This document shows positions 51,530-63,700 of a stretch of 64,000 nt of DNA, piece after piece. This DNA comes from Struthidea cinerea (lineage: Eukaryota > Chordata > Aves > Passeriformes > Corcoracidae): positions 141,031 through 205,030 of the forward strand of contig VZTI01001663.1 of the NCBI GenBank assembly GCA_013397865.1. The letters are read 5' to 3'. A program made the position numbers and the translations under genes. The notes beneath the pieces were generated by a model that saw only the letters and a program-made list of their open reading frames with translations, was not told the DNA's origin and made no database searches. Each line of letters starts with the position of its first letter. Within the stretch, counting starts at the first letter, position 1.

Positions 51530-51740
51530 TAAGGGTGTTTAATGTAAAAGAACAGCATTTATTAAGGGCAAAGCTGCAGCTAAAAGCTCCATCGTGCTCA
51601 TAATGCTCTGAAAAGTGCTCCTCCACGTATCCCTCTGCATTCTGTGAGGAACTAAAAATATATAATTTACAATATAGATCTAAAAACTTGAGCCTGGCAG
51701 AGATTTTGGCCTGGCCAGAGAACAGCTGGCTCCAGCTCAG
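51530..51740. promoter_or_regulatory. Second candidate non-coding element between BCL2L11 and BUB1
   Basis: AT-rich island (TGTTTAATGTAAAAGAACAG, AAATATATAATTTACAATAT) inside GC-balanced DNA, ending next to TTGGCCTGGCCAGAGAACAG and GCTGGCTCCAGCTCAGCTC. An AP-1 heptamer lies nearby at 51869-51875. The rest of 49.2-52.5 kb shows no supported gene. Confidence 0.2.
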
Positions 51741-52572
51741 CTCGTAAAAAACATGCAACTGAGGGGAGAAAGGGAACAAGAAAAGCCACCCCAGCATCCA
51801 GTGTTTATGTTTCCACTAGCTCCGAGGTTGCTCCAGCTGATCTGCCTCCTGGTGCAACTCGCTCCAGCTGAGTCAGGAACCAGCTGCTTCGGATCAAAGC
51901 CCGAGGCTTGCTTTGCCATGTGCCACTGGAAGCAGGCTGCTTCCAAGGGGAATCCAAGAGGTTCTGCCATCAGGGCAGGGAGAGGAGCCCCAGCTGCAGG
52001 GAGAGCAGCAAACCCTAGGAGAACCACAGCATCCCAGCTCTTCCTGACTACCCCAAGCTGTACCAGGTGCCCAGGCTCACTGTGGTTTTCAGCTGAACAA
52101 TTGAAGCAGAGGAAAAGCACCCCTGAAGCAGAAGGAGGGAGAATAGCAAAGGCTGTTGTCTCCCTCCTGTGGGGAGATGCAAAAATCGAATTGATGCCCT
52201 CTCCTCCCTCGAGAGTTGTGCTGCTAAAATATTCCTTTTAAAGGAACACTTTTTCCCCAAACTTCTGCCATGGTACAGGCAAACAAGAGACATTTTTCTT
52301 TTGGTTTTCCCCTGAGCTTGAGTAATGATGTGGGGGGGAGGTCAGACCTGGATGTTCCAAGGGAGGATTCAGTCCCGTCCAACCTAAATCTGACCTGCAA
52401 ACCTCCATTTCCTCCATCCTAGAAATTCCTAAGGACAGGTGGAGCAGGAAGAGCCCAACCCAAGCACACCCACCGCCTCTCAAACCAACTGACAACTCAT
52501 TTTAGCGTATCTTTCCCCCAAAAAAGCACAGAAAGATGCATGCCATCATTGCTGAAGTCAACCCCAAACCTA

Positions 52573-52578
52573 TTTATT
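52573..52578 (-). terminator. BUB1: BUB1 polyadenylation signal AATAAA
   Basis: On the minus strand AATAATAAATAGG lies about 77 bases after the BUB1 stop codon, implying a short 3' UTR with cleavage near 52555. Confidence 0.75.
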
Positions 52579-52654
52579 ATTTAAAACCAAGTTGTTACAA
52601 AAAGATTCCACATCCCTAAAACCCCAAGTCCATGGAACTGTGCAAACTCAACCC

Positions 52655-54751
52655 TTATTTCCGCGAGCGTTTGTGCTCGATGAGCAGCACGACGAGTCTG
52701 TTCCGAAGGAACTTGATTTCCTTCGCGTAGGACCTGCAAAATAAATCCTTCAGCTTCTGGCGCAGGACTCCGAGGGAAGGCAGGTTGTGGCAGCTGGGAA
52801 TGTTCAGCAAGCTCTCAAAGAACTCTTTCCACAGCTCAGCGTTGGCAAGCCTGCAAAAAAGGACAAAAACCCATCCAAAAAGCGCTAAATTCAGCTGCTA
52901 AAATACTAATTTTTACTCTACTCCCAGTTAGAAAAGCTGTGACAGAACCAGCCTCGAAGCAATGTGGTACTAACGTGGGTTTCTAGGAAATCCAGGCAAA
53001 GTTTTGGGGAATATTTTGGACACCCACCTCCTGAAGGTTCCCTCAGGCTTCCAGACCCCGTTGTCATCCTTGAGGCGCATGTAGGTCCCGAAGAGCAGGC
53101 AGTACACGGTGGCTGCGATCCCAAAGTAGTCTGTCTGAACCAAAACCACAGCAGGTTCATGTCAAAAACACACCCAGAGCACTAAAACTGAGCTGAAAAC
53201 ACCCCGTGGAGGGGGAGAAGCTCTGCAAGAAGCTCCAGCTCTGGTGCAGTCCAATTTTTCGGCATGTAGGAAGCTCCGAGATTCCAGGCCGTCCCTTACC
53301 TGGTAGTTCCATGGTTTGTTTGTCAGCATTTCCACGCACTGGAATCCAGATGTTTCACACCTGGCAGTGAAGGCTGTTCCCTCAGGGAAGAGCTGCATGT
53401 CGATGCTCTGGCCCAGGTCAATGAGGGTCAGGCCATGGCAGAGCCCATCAATGTCACACGTGTCGTTGTCCAGGAACCTTCGACCACAACAAGAAACAAC
53501 CCCCTCAGTGTCTCCAGGCTCCCGTGTGGTGACACCTGGTGACAACAGAAGACACTTGCCTTTCTCCCAGGATGAAGTTGTCAGGTTTGATGTCCCCGTG
53601 GATGATTTTGCAGCTGTGCAGCTCCTCCACCATGTGAAGGATTTTGACAGCGAAGTAGATGACGAGGGCTTGGGGCATCACCTTCTCCGGGAGCTTCTTG
53701 TAAATGTTGATGGCATTCTGGAAGTCAGAGACACACAGCACGGATTAAAGAACAACATATTCCCAAAAGAAGGCAAATCAAGTGGAGGAAACGCTCCAAA
53801 AGAGCGGAGATGCTCCAGAGCAGAAGCTGGTGGCACTCACGAGCAGCGTTCCGTAGTTGTGGAGCTCCCCCACCAAAACGCTGCCGTTGGAGAAGAAATG
53901 GGCGGAATAGAAGTGGATGTAGAGGTGGCGCACGCTGGGGCTCAGCCTCTCCAGCAGCTGGGTGGCAATGTAGAACTCCCAAGGGTTGGCAGGTTTCTGG
54001 ACCTGGAAGAAAGAAGGGGATTTCCTGGGAAAATCTGGGAGTGTTAAAAGCTGGAGGTCCTCTCGGGTTGGGTTTTGTTGTTGGTTTTTAATGGCAGAAC
54101 AGGCATCTTCCGTCTTGAACTTATCCCAGAATGGTTTGGGTTTGGAGGGAACTTAAAGATGGCCCAGTTCCACCCCCTGCCATGGGACACTTTCCACTTT
54201 CCCAGGTTGCTCCAAGTCCCAGTGTCCAACCTGGCCTTGGACACTTCCAGGGATGGGGCAGCCACAGCCTCTCTGGGAAAGCTGTGCCAGGACCTCCCCA
54301 CCCTCACAGTAATTAACCTCAGGTTGATAAACTCCATCATTAATCCTCTCAAATCAAGGCTTCAAAATCCCGTGCCACAATTCCACACGCTCTGTGTATC
54401 CCTGATGCTCCAAAGAAAACCTAAATCACCTTCTGTCCTGAAAAAGTTTCACTTCAGGGTTTAAAGAGGGGCTTTAATTTTTCCTGAACGACTAAATGTT
54501 GGAGAAAAGATCCATAAAAAGATCCCAGAGGCAGATCTGACATGGAAAGGCCAAGGATGTGTGTGAATCCACCCAGGGGGAGGGTCAGACTCCAGAATTA
54601 TTCCAGGAGAGCTGTTGTGGCCCAACACCACTGACCTTAAATATCACTTTCTGATTGTTCCGAGGGTTGCTGGCATCCAGGATGGAAGCTTGATAGACTT
54701 GGGCAAAAGCTCCCTCGCCGACCAAGCAATCCACGTGGAATGAGCTGGAGC
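52655..54751 (-). other. BUB1: BUB1 kinase domain exons
   Basis: Six exons encode an apparently intact kinase: glycine loop VGEGAFAQVYQA (54636-54751), the ATP lysine in VIFKVQKPANPWEFY (54636-54751 into 53841-54002), catalytic loop IIHGDIKPDNFILGER (53560-53717), and DLG in LIDLGQSID followed by the substrate-loop segment CETSGFQCVEMLTNKPWNYQ (53300-53477). The HGD and DLG variants are normal for BUB1 and distinguish it from the degenerate kinase of BUBR1. Confidence 0.95.
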
Positions 54752-57700
54752 CTTTAAAAGATTACCATTAAATCCTGCTTGCCAACTCCACAGAGGAAAA
54801 ACAGGAGGAAAAAAGAGAAAAGCACCAGCCTAAATGAATTATTTAATCCTAGATCAAGTCCTTCCCTAAAAATCTCTTCCTGCTAGGAACAGGACAGAGC
54901 AGGAGTGCTGGAAGTGCCACACACTCAAGCCCAGTCTTTCTATTTTTGCCTGACCCCCTGGAAGCAGTCAAATTCCAAAGGGCATGCCCTGAAAAGTAAA
55001 CACTAATGTTTAAGTCCCACAGGGATGTTGCAATCCCTGTCCTACAGCTTTTGTTGACACGGGCCCGCTGCTGTTCCACACAAAGCTGGAGAGCTGTGGC
55101 CCAGTTTACAGGGAAAACCGGGAAAAATGCCTCATCCAAAAGGCTCATGCTACAAAAGACAAACAGACCAACCCCAGGCCTGATTCCCCAACTGAGGCTG
55201 AGATAATCTGGATATACACACACAAGGAAGCTGAATGCCCACATAATTCCAAGAAGTTTTCCCAGAAAAAGCTTCCAGAAATGCTTGGCAATGAAGAGTT
55301 TGAAGGAGCTCTTACCCAGTGAGAGTTCAGCCTTCAGTTTGATGAATGGAAGAGGAGATTTCCACTCAAAGTAGTTGGCGTAGGTGCGGAGCGGTTTCGG
55401 AAGCTCCGACAAGAACTTGCCAACCAATGCCACGTCCCAAGGGTTCTCAACAAGGACTTCATGGAAAAAAGGGAAGTGTTTAAGCTCTGGGTGTCATTCC
55501 AAGGAAGGAACACAAGCCTGGGCTTGAATGAGCATCACTGATTTAAAGAAAAAAATAAACCAAAAAAACCCAGGAGGGATAAGCGAAGTATTCCTTGATT
55601 TTCACACTCCAGCTTTTGCACCTGCCCAGACATCCAGAGTTTCCCAAAGTGTCTGAGCCTCAGCGAGCCCAGAACCTGTCAGGATTCCAAGTATTCCTGC
55701 ACTCTGGAGTATCCATGGCAATGTGCCATCCAGGTACAACCCACACTCATCCCTCCTCACGATCCTTGCAGGTGAGCAGCAACCTCCTTGCAGCAATCAT
55801 GGAATCGCTCCCTCCAGTGCACAAAGCCCTGCCCTTGGAATCCAGGGAAGAAAACCAGGGAATGCTGTGTACCTGCAGGTCTCCCAGCCCGGGCTGTCCT
55901 GTCCTGCCCGGCTCCACAGAGCCTCTCCTGGGAAGTTCTATCCACTCCAAGAGAGGAGGAATATCCAGTTCTGCTCGGAGCTGTCTGCTCGTGCAGTCGT
56001 TGGGAAGCAGCTGCAGCAATTCCCTGGATTCCAGTCCCTTGTTTCAGAAGGTTTTCATGAAGCTCTCTCTGCTCAGGGATGTGTTCGAGAACAGGCCTAC
56101 GGATTTAAACAAAATACTATTAATTAATAATAATAATGTTAATATAGGATTGTATCATTAACCTTCTGCCTTGGTGGTTTGGCACCTTCGGGGAGCAAAA
56201 ATGTGTCAAATGCCACCATGGCCAAAAGTGAGGTGAATAAAAGGGAACTTTCTAAGAAAAACTAGATTTGGTCAAGCCATGTTACCCATTCATGTCCAAG
56301 TTCATCGAGAGAAGAAAACAGTGGATTTTTGGCCAGTTAATTTTTAATTTCAACGAGGCAAAACTTAAATCCTGGAAGGATTTCTGGGGCATGGCCACCA
56401 AACCCAGATCCATTTACCCCCAGAGTGATGGGATGAGTGCTGGGCAGAGCCAGGCTGATACAAATACAGTGGAAAACTTTGGAAAACTTGGATTGGGAGC
56501 AGCATACCTTAACTTCTTGGCCTTTGGCTGCCTGTGCAGTTCTCCAGAGAACTCCAAATCCATTTGAGGCAAATTTTCCTCACAGGCTGAACAAAGGGAA
56601 CAGCAACAAGAACACATCAATGGTTATTTCCCCAAAAGCAGGAATATTTGGAGTTTTCTCACCCAGCAGCTCTGAAAGCTGGTGCCACAAAAAACAGAAC
56701 TCAACAAAGCCTCATTTCAAACATCCAAGTTAAAATGACAGCTGGATTTCTCCAGGGAGCAGATTCCAAGACTTAAAAGGGGCAGAGCAGCATAAAGGTG
56801 CTCCCAGATGGGATTCAGCCAATGTTTGGATATTCCCAACCCCTTGGAATGGTTCACAGCAGCAGCTGGCCACACAAAGCCCCTTGTCCCTCACCACCTC
56901 CTCTTATCCCAGTTAAAAATCCTTGGAGAGCTGATGAGCTGCTGTTCCACAGGGAAAGTGGACTTGGGAGTGGCAGCAGACTTGGGAGCCACACTTGGGT
57001 GGGATTTGGGCAGAAATGGAGTCGTGAGGCACCCAGTTAAATGTTTTCCACCCAAAATATTCCTTATTTTACCTCTGTCCTCCAAAGGGGGCCGGGAAGG
57101 AGCTGCCAGGTAATTAAAGGGTGTAGACATGAGCTGGGCAGCTCGGGCAAAGTCCCTGGTGTTGTCTGGACTGGGAGCCAGGGCTTTGTTTCTGCAGGGG
57201 CCATTCCACACCGTGTAATCATCCCGCAGGAATTCTGTGGTCCCCATTTCTTCCTAGGCAGGGAAAAAAAAAAAAATCATCAAGATTTAAAATCAAACCA
57301 TCCAAATGATCCTGAAATATAACCTAAATCCCATGTTTCCATAGTTTTAGACTAGGTCTGAATGTTGGTAATAACCAAAGCCACAGCAGAATGCCAGACC
57401 ACCAGAAATTGCCATAAGAGCCTGGAAAAGCCAGTCCCTGGGAAGGGATCACATCTGTCCAAGCTTTGTCCATCTCCTTGGCTATGGAAGCTGCAAGGTG
57501 GCTGCTGGCAGATGAAATGTCTCTTCCTCCCCCAAACCGATGCCAAATCCACACATTTGAGAAGTGGAGTTCTCCATCAGTTTTATGCCAATCAACAATC
57601 ATAAAAGCTCATCCTGGTGGCAGGAAATGGGAAAAGGTATCCAGCCTTCAGCTAGGCATCATTCCTAAGGATATTGTGGGACTGGGATAGAGCGGGGTGA

Positions 57701-60700
57701 ATCCACCCACACTGGTAGCCCTCATAAGTGGATAACCCACTTCCAAGGCCAATCCCTGCAGGATCACCACTCACTTCTGCTGCGCAGTCGGTCAAGGGAC
57801 GTTCTCCAAAAGTTCTGGGCTCTTCTGGTTTGTTCTTGTGCTGTGGGATCCTGAAAAACGATCCCAAAAGTTTAGAACAGCTTTTCCCCAGGAGCTTTCC
57901 CAGGCACAACAGAGGTTTGTTTGTTTTAACCTGAATTTTTCATTTTATTTTAAGAGCCCCATTTGCAGTGACTCGGAGAAGCTGCAGCAGCTCAGAGTTA
58001 TCCCCAAGTTCTCCAGAGAATGAAGAACTTCTAAGCATTGTCCAAACAGGGAAGTTGTGCAATCCCAGAGTAGCAACTCCTGCTTTTCTCCTGCCACTCC
58101 AGGCAGCTGCCACTAGTTGTATCCGAACCACTCCTGGCACAGCCAAAGCAAAGTCCGATGGAATGGGATCATTTTCTCCGTGATTTTTAAGGAGCGGAGC
58201 TCAGCTGCTCCTTTTTCCCTCCTTACCTGCTGTTCTCCTTCTCCTCCTCATCCTCGAAGATGGCAAATGCAGGAGTGACAGGGACAACAATGTTGGTTTT
58301 CAAACTTCCACCAGGCTCTGCAAATAAAAGATAACAGGGGTTATCTTCACCCAATAAAGATTATTTAAACAGCCACATTCTCCCCCCTGTCCAGGCACGT
58401 GATGCTCGCGGCTCCATCCAGCTGCACCTGCAGACTTCCCACTCCAACCACCTTCCCTAGAAACTCTTGGAAAGAAGATTTTCCAGCCTGAACCGAGATG
58501 TGAAATCTCACTCTTGTAAGGCCCTCTTACAGCAAGGACTGGTGGGAGGTGACAGTGGGAAATAAAGGATGGAAAACCAGGGACTGGGAAAATAAAGAGC
58601 ACACACCGCTTCTTCTGCAAAAGGCTTCAAATTGTTCCTCGCTGTCTTCCAGGGGAGATGGCTCAGGCAGGAAGGGTGTTTGGAACATATCCATGAGAAC
58701 ACCTAAGAAAGACAGAAATAATAAAGGAATAAGTAATAAACAAATAACACTCCCAGAAAAAGAAATTTTCAGAGGTTCTTCCATTGTGTAGTAGCCAAAT
58801 CAAATGCCAATTAACTCTGACAGCCTTAAATGCTAATTAATAATAATATCCTTATCATTTATCGACAGTCAATAACCAATTACTCCTCCCTCTTGCATTT
58901 AAACATCCCAGACAACTGAACAGATACAGGAAGGGCCAATTTGGCCAACACACACTTGACCCTTTTTATTTGCTCCCCAAGGTGAAATTCCAAGTTTCCT
59001 AAGGGAGAAAATCCTCCTTTAATTTCTTAGATTTTTTGAAAACTTCGATATTTGGAAGACAAATGAATGCCACAGGCTTTTGGGGTTTATTTTTTTGTTT
59101 TGATTCAGCTCAGCATCAGCCAGAGCTGACTACGAACTTCCAAATTAGTGTGGTTTAGGCCTTCACCTCCCAAACAGGATTCCCTGACAAAAGCAACTCA
59201 CTCCCAAAGAAGCCTGGCAGTGATTTATCCAGGAACTGATGGGATGTGGCTGCTGGGATGTTGTTACAAAATCCATTTCTGGTCAGAAGTTTTGGGTCGC
59301 CCAGACAATCCCCACAGACAATTAATGCTTTAATGTTATTTTCCTCTCTGAATGGTGCACATGACCATCCCTAGACAGCTCCCTTGGCTAGGAAAGGCTC
59401 CATTACCATTTCCAGGGGAGATCCCACTGACTCCAGGGGAAGGAAAACTTTATTCCAGACCTTACCCAAGGCTTCCTTCGTGTGGACCGTGGGCGACGGC
59501 TGCACCTTGAAGGGCGTTGTTGTCCCCATTGCTCCTCCCAGCGAGGTGTTGGGGGTGGCTTGGGAAACATTTCCAGCAGCAAAGGAGGAATTCCCAGCTC
59601 TGGAGGCTGGAGAAAACAATGGCAAGATCATTCCTGAAGGGGCCTGGGATTGTTTATGAGCATTCCAGCAAAATGTTAGTGAGGGAAGTAAACAAGAGGA
59701 AGAGCAGTGCTGGAGAATTTGGGGAGAGATGTTGGCTTGTTCAGAGATTTGCATGGCAGATTCCCAAGGGAGGCTGCCCTGGAGGGCAAGAGGGACCTGG
59801 GACAGCTGGGTGGCCTCCGAGGAATCCTTCTGCAATTCCCAGGAATGCTCTGTCCCAACACAGAAAGTGAAGCAGGAAGCCAGCAAGGACAAACAGTGAT
59901 TCCCAGCCCGCTCCAAAAGGAACTGCTCAGAACGTGGGAACAGGGACTGGATCCATGGAAAGGACAGAGAGACCCTGCCCGGACACGCAGGGATGGAGTT
60001 TGGGAAGTCAGGAAGCTTTGCCAGGGTTGGAACCGGTATCCATGTGCAGTTAATGATTCCCAGCTGGGAACAGCCACACCGATGGCATCAGTCTCCTTCC
60101 AAAGGGTCCTTACCTTCCCTCACATCCACAGCAGGAGTTAATCCAGTGGATCCCTTGTTAGGCGACCTTCAGAAGAAAGAGTCACAACATTACCTTGGAA
60201 TAAAAGCTATTTAAATCCCATTTTAATCCCTATTTCAATGAAGTGAGAGGTCCTTTAGAATATTATTAAAGGTCGCCCTGGAAAGCTTGTCCTACAGCTG
60301 CCAATACCCTGGGAGGCAGCAGAGTCCTTTAAAAAGGTTAAAATGCATCAAATGCTCTCCTTGGACACAGTTTGCCTCCAAGGAATTCCAGAATATGGAT
60401 GAATAACTGGTCCCACCTTGGCCAAGCCCACTGAGCCACCCTTGCTTTGCCAGTCTGGGTTTCTCCCTCTGCCCCCCAATTCCGTGGCCAAGTCCCACAG
60501 CAAAAGTTCAGGAGAGAAATACCAGCACTTTTAAATCTTTCTCTGGAGACCATGGAGTGGGATCTGCAGGAGCAAAGCTCTTCCTGGGGTTTATTCCAGG
60601 CATGCCAGGGCCAGCCAGGCATTACACACCAACTTTCCTCTTATTGCAACTAAACCACAGGGTGAAAGGAATTAAAAATGGCCACAAGTACCAAGTTTGA

Positions 60701-63700
60701 TCTAAGCTTAATAAACACTGGTTTCAGGTCAGGTTTTTTTTCCAGAAGGGGAAGAAATGCTTATTTTTAGCTAACTCCCAGTTCCCAGTGTGGGCCCTGA
60801 GGACACAATTGCAGAGGAAGAGCCTCTTCACACTCACAGTTCTCCCGTGCTCTGAGGCAGAGCCCGGTCGGGATGAGCTGGAGCAGCACTGAAGCGAGGG
60901 TGCAGCAAACTCTTCTGGAGCTCCCCAGGCTCTGCCCGAGCTCCAGCTGGGTCCTTCTCCTCCGGTGCTTCCCAGGGGGAGGCGGCTGGGGTGCAGTCAC
61001 CGAGGGGCTTCGCTGGCTGCAGGGTGGGAGTGGTGGCTGGTGGCGCCTGGAACTGGGGCTGCTCCAGCACCAGAGCTTGGGACTTCGGCACATCCAGCCC
61101 TGGAGCAGGTGCCATCCAGTTCCCTGGCACGTGGGATGTGCTGGGCCTCACAGGTGGGGGCACCTTTAGGGATGAGAAATGTTCTGTGACACCCAAATTC
61201 CCCCCAAATGCAGCCATTCCCATTTTCCCCGCCAGTTCCACATGATCAGAATGTAACAGAACCCTTAGGGATGAGAAACACCCAAAATCCCCGCCAAGTA
61301 CAGCCATTCCTATTTTCCCTGTCAGTTCCACGTGCCCAGAACACGAGAGAACTTCCATCTGCATCTCAAACTAAACTGTGGAGAAGCAAAGCCACACTTT
61401 GGGGTGAAACCTTTAAAATCTGAGCGTTGCAAGTTGTGCCAGGTTTCCACACTGGTATTGCAGCCTCAGCCTCCAGGCTTGGGTTAACAGCCAACACTGG
61501 CTCCTACAGCACTGCTGGATTTTGTGGGATAAGCCCAGGCAGAGCATTCCTGTCCATCCCAGAACCCACTCACCAGCCTCTGGTTTGGCTCAGCTGCTGG
61601 TTCCAGTCTTGTTTCCTCCAGACTTCTGGAGAGCTGGGTCAGCTGGTCCAGCTTCTGCTGCAGGGCTTGGAGCTCCAGGACTGCCGACTCCTTTTTCCTC
61701 ATGGAGTCTTTCTTCTCCTCCTCTGAGGATTAAAAAACTCTATTAAATGAATAGATACGGTCTGTACAACACGCTGATGGCTCGCTCTGCCTCCTGGCGC
61801 CTCGGGAGAGGCACCGCTGAGGTGGCATGGACTAGAGGAGCCCAAAGGATGAGCTTAACCAGGAAACAGCCCTTTGGAGAGCTGGAAGAAGGAGGATACC
61901 CAGTTCCTGCTGCCTCCTGAGGAGCTCGTATTTCCTGAAGTATCTCTTGGCCCTCAGCTCCTCGAAGGAGAGCTCGGAGCCCTCACACAGGAGCAGGTTC
62001 TTGTCGTACATCGGGACCTGCTCCCACCCCGTGGCACCCGACGGCGCCTTCGGCACAACCTCGGACTTGGAGATGTAGGTCACGTAGTTCCTGGGAGGGA
62101 AAGGGAGGAAAGGGCCAGGCTTGGGGGATTTATCCTGGGAGGAGCTCATTTTCCCACAGTGGGACTTTAAAAGGACCACCCAACCACTTACACTTCTTTT
62201 CCAGCAGCACAGGACTGGGAATCAGCAGCATCCAGACCCTAAAGCAGGGAAATAAAAACACCGAAAAAGAAAATAAAATTCAAGCAGCACAACTGGCGCA
62301 GACTCCGTTGCTAATATTATTCCTGCGATTCTGGGAACGTGTCAGGCCTCCGAGTGGATCCCAGTGCTTCCCAGCTGAGACATTCCTATGGAGACGTGAT
62401 GCTTGCAGCAGGAAAACAGCAGCAATACCGCCTCAATATCAGTTTTGAGATACACCAGGTACACACACTCTATTTGATCTTTATTCAGCCAAGCTCAGCA
62501 ACCTAAACCACACGTGAAACGTCTTTCGCAAATAATTCATAATTTACCTGATTTTTGCAGGGGTTAGGACTTGCAACCCCTTTTGGGGGAGCCATTTGAT
62601 TTGCAGCATAGGAAGTCTGAAGTGGTTTCACAACAGCAGCATCTGGCACAGGAAACATAATAGAAATATTTCTTACTCATTAATGAGTAAATATCGTTCA
62701 CTCCTCTGTGAATTTTGATTAATTTGAAGCACTGGAAAATTAATAACTTGTTTTGAATACACTGCCCTTAAGAATTTTTTTTGGTAAAGAGGGAAAATGA
62801 AGTGGTTTCTACAGGGAATTTGTTTTCCTCAGTGACAAAACTCACTCATTGAGGTAAAAAATTCGTTTAGTGCAGCTACAGATCAGACAGGACTTTTCAT
62901 CCTCACCTTGCAAAGGAGGATTCCGAGGATCATAACTCTGCAGGGAGCTAAATTGCAAAAAAACCCTCAGTTATTACCATGAAATCACCTGTCCCTCACC
63001 CCTCCCCACCTCCCAGCAACCTTGGATTTCCTTGTACGATCATGCCATGAAATGCAACACTGAAAACCATGATTTTTACTGTATATGAACATCTCCAGAG
63101 CTGCGAAACGAAAGCCTGCGAGAGGCAGCAGGAGAACAGAACTGGGTGTTTGTTTTACGTTGTACGTTACATTTGACTTTTGGTTTTTTGCATTTAACTT
63201 CCCAGAATTAAATGCTAAACTCCAAGACTCAGCTCAAGGCTTTGCTTCGCTCTGGGATATCTTTTAACATACATCCCAAAACACCCAATAAATACTGAAC
63301 AGTAAATAAACATTGTTAAGTTTAAACCTCCCTTTACCAAAAATAATTAACCACGTGCTACCCATGGTTAATTATGAGCACTGTGAGCACTGAATAAAGG
63401 AGTAGAAGAAGCCCCAGCATTACCAGTGGAGCTGCTGCAGGTTCTCCCGGGGCTGTGCCTGGTTGAGGAGCCCTTTTTGGAGCACAGCTCCTGCTCCCTG
63501 CACGTTGCCTTCCCTCAGGAGCAGCTGAGCCCAGGCCAGGTAGAAATCCGAGGTCTTGGCTCCGATCCCCTGCCCGTGCAGGTACTCAAAGTATTGGCAG
63601 GGGGAAGAGATGAACTCTGCCTGCACAACACAAATGCACAAAGCCATCGGCACTTCCAAAAGCATCCAAGGGAGTTGCAGGCAAAATAAAAAACATTAGA

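Noticed and set aside
48022..52570. Search for ACOXL exons between BCL2L11 and BUB1
   Set aside because: No frame on either strand resembled an acyl-CoA oxidase-like protein.
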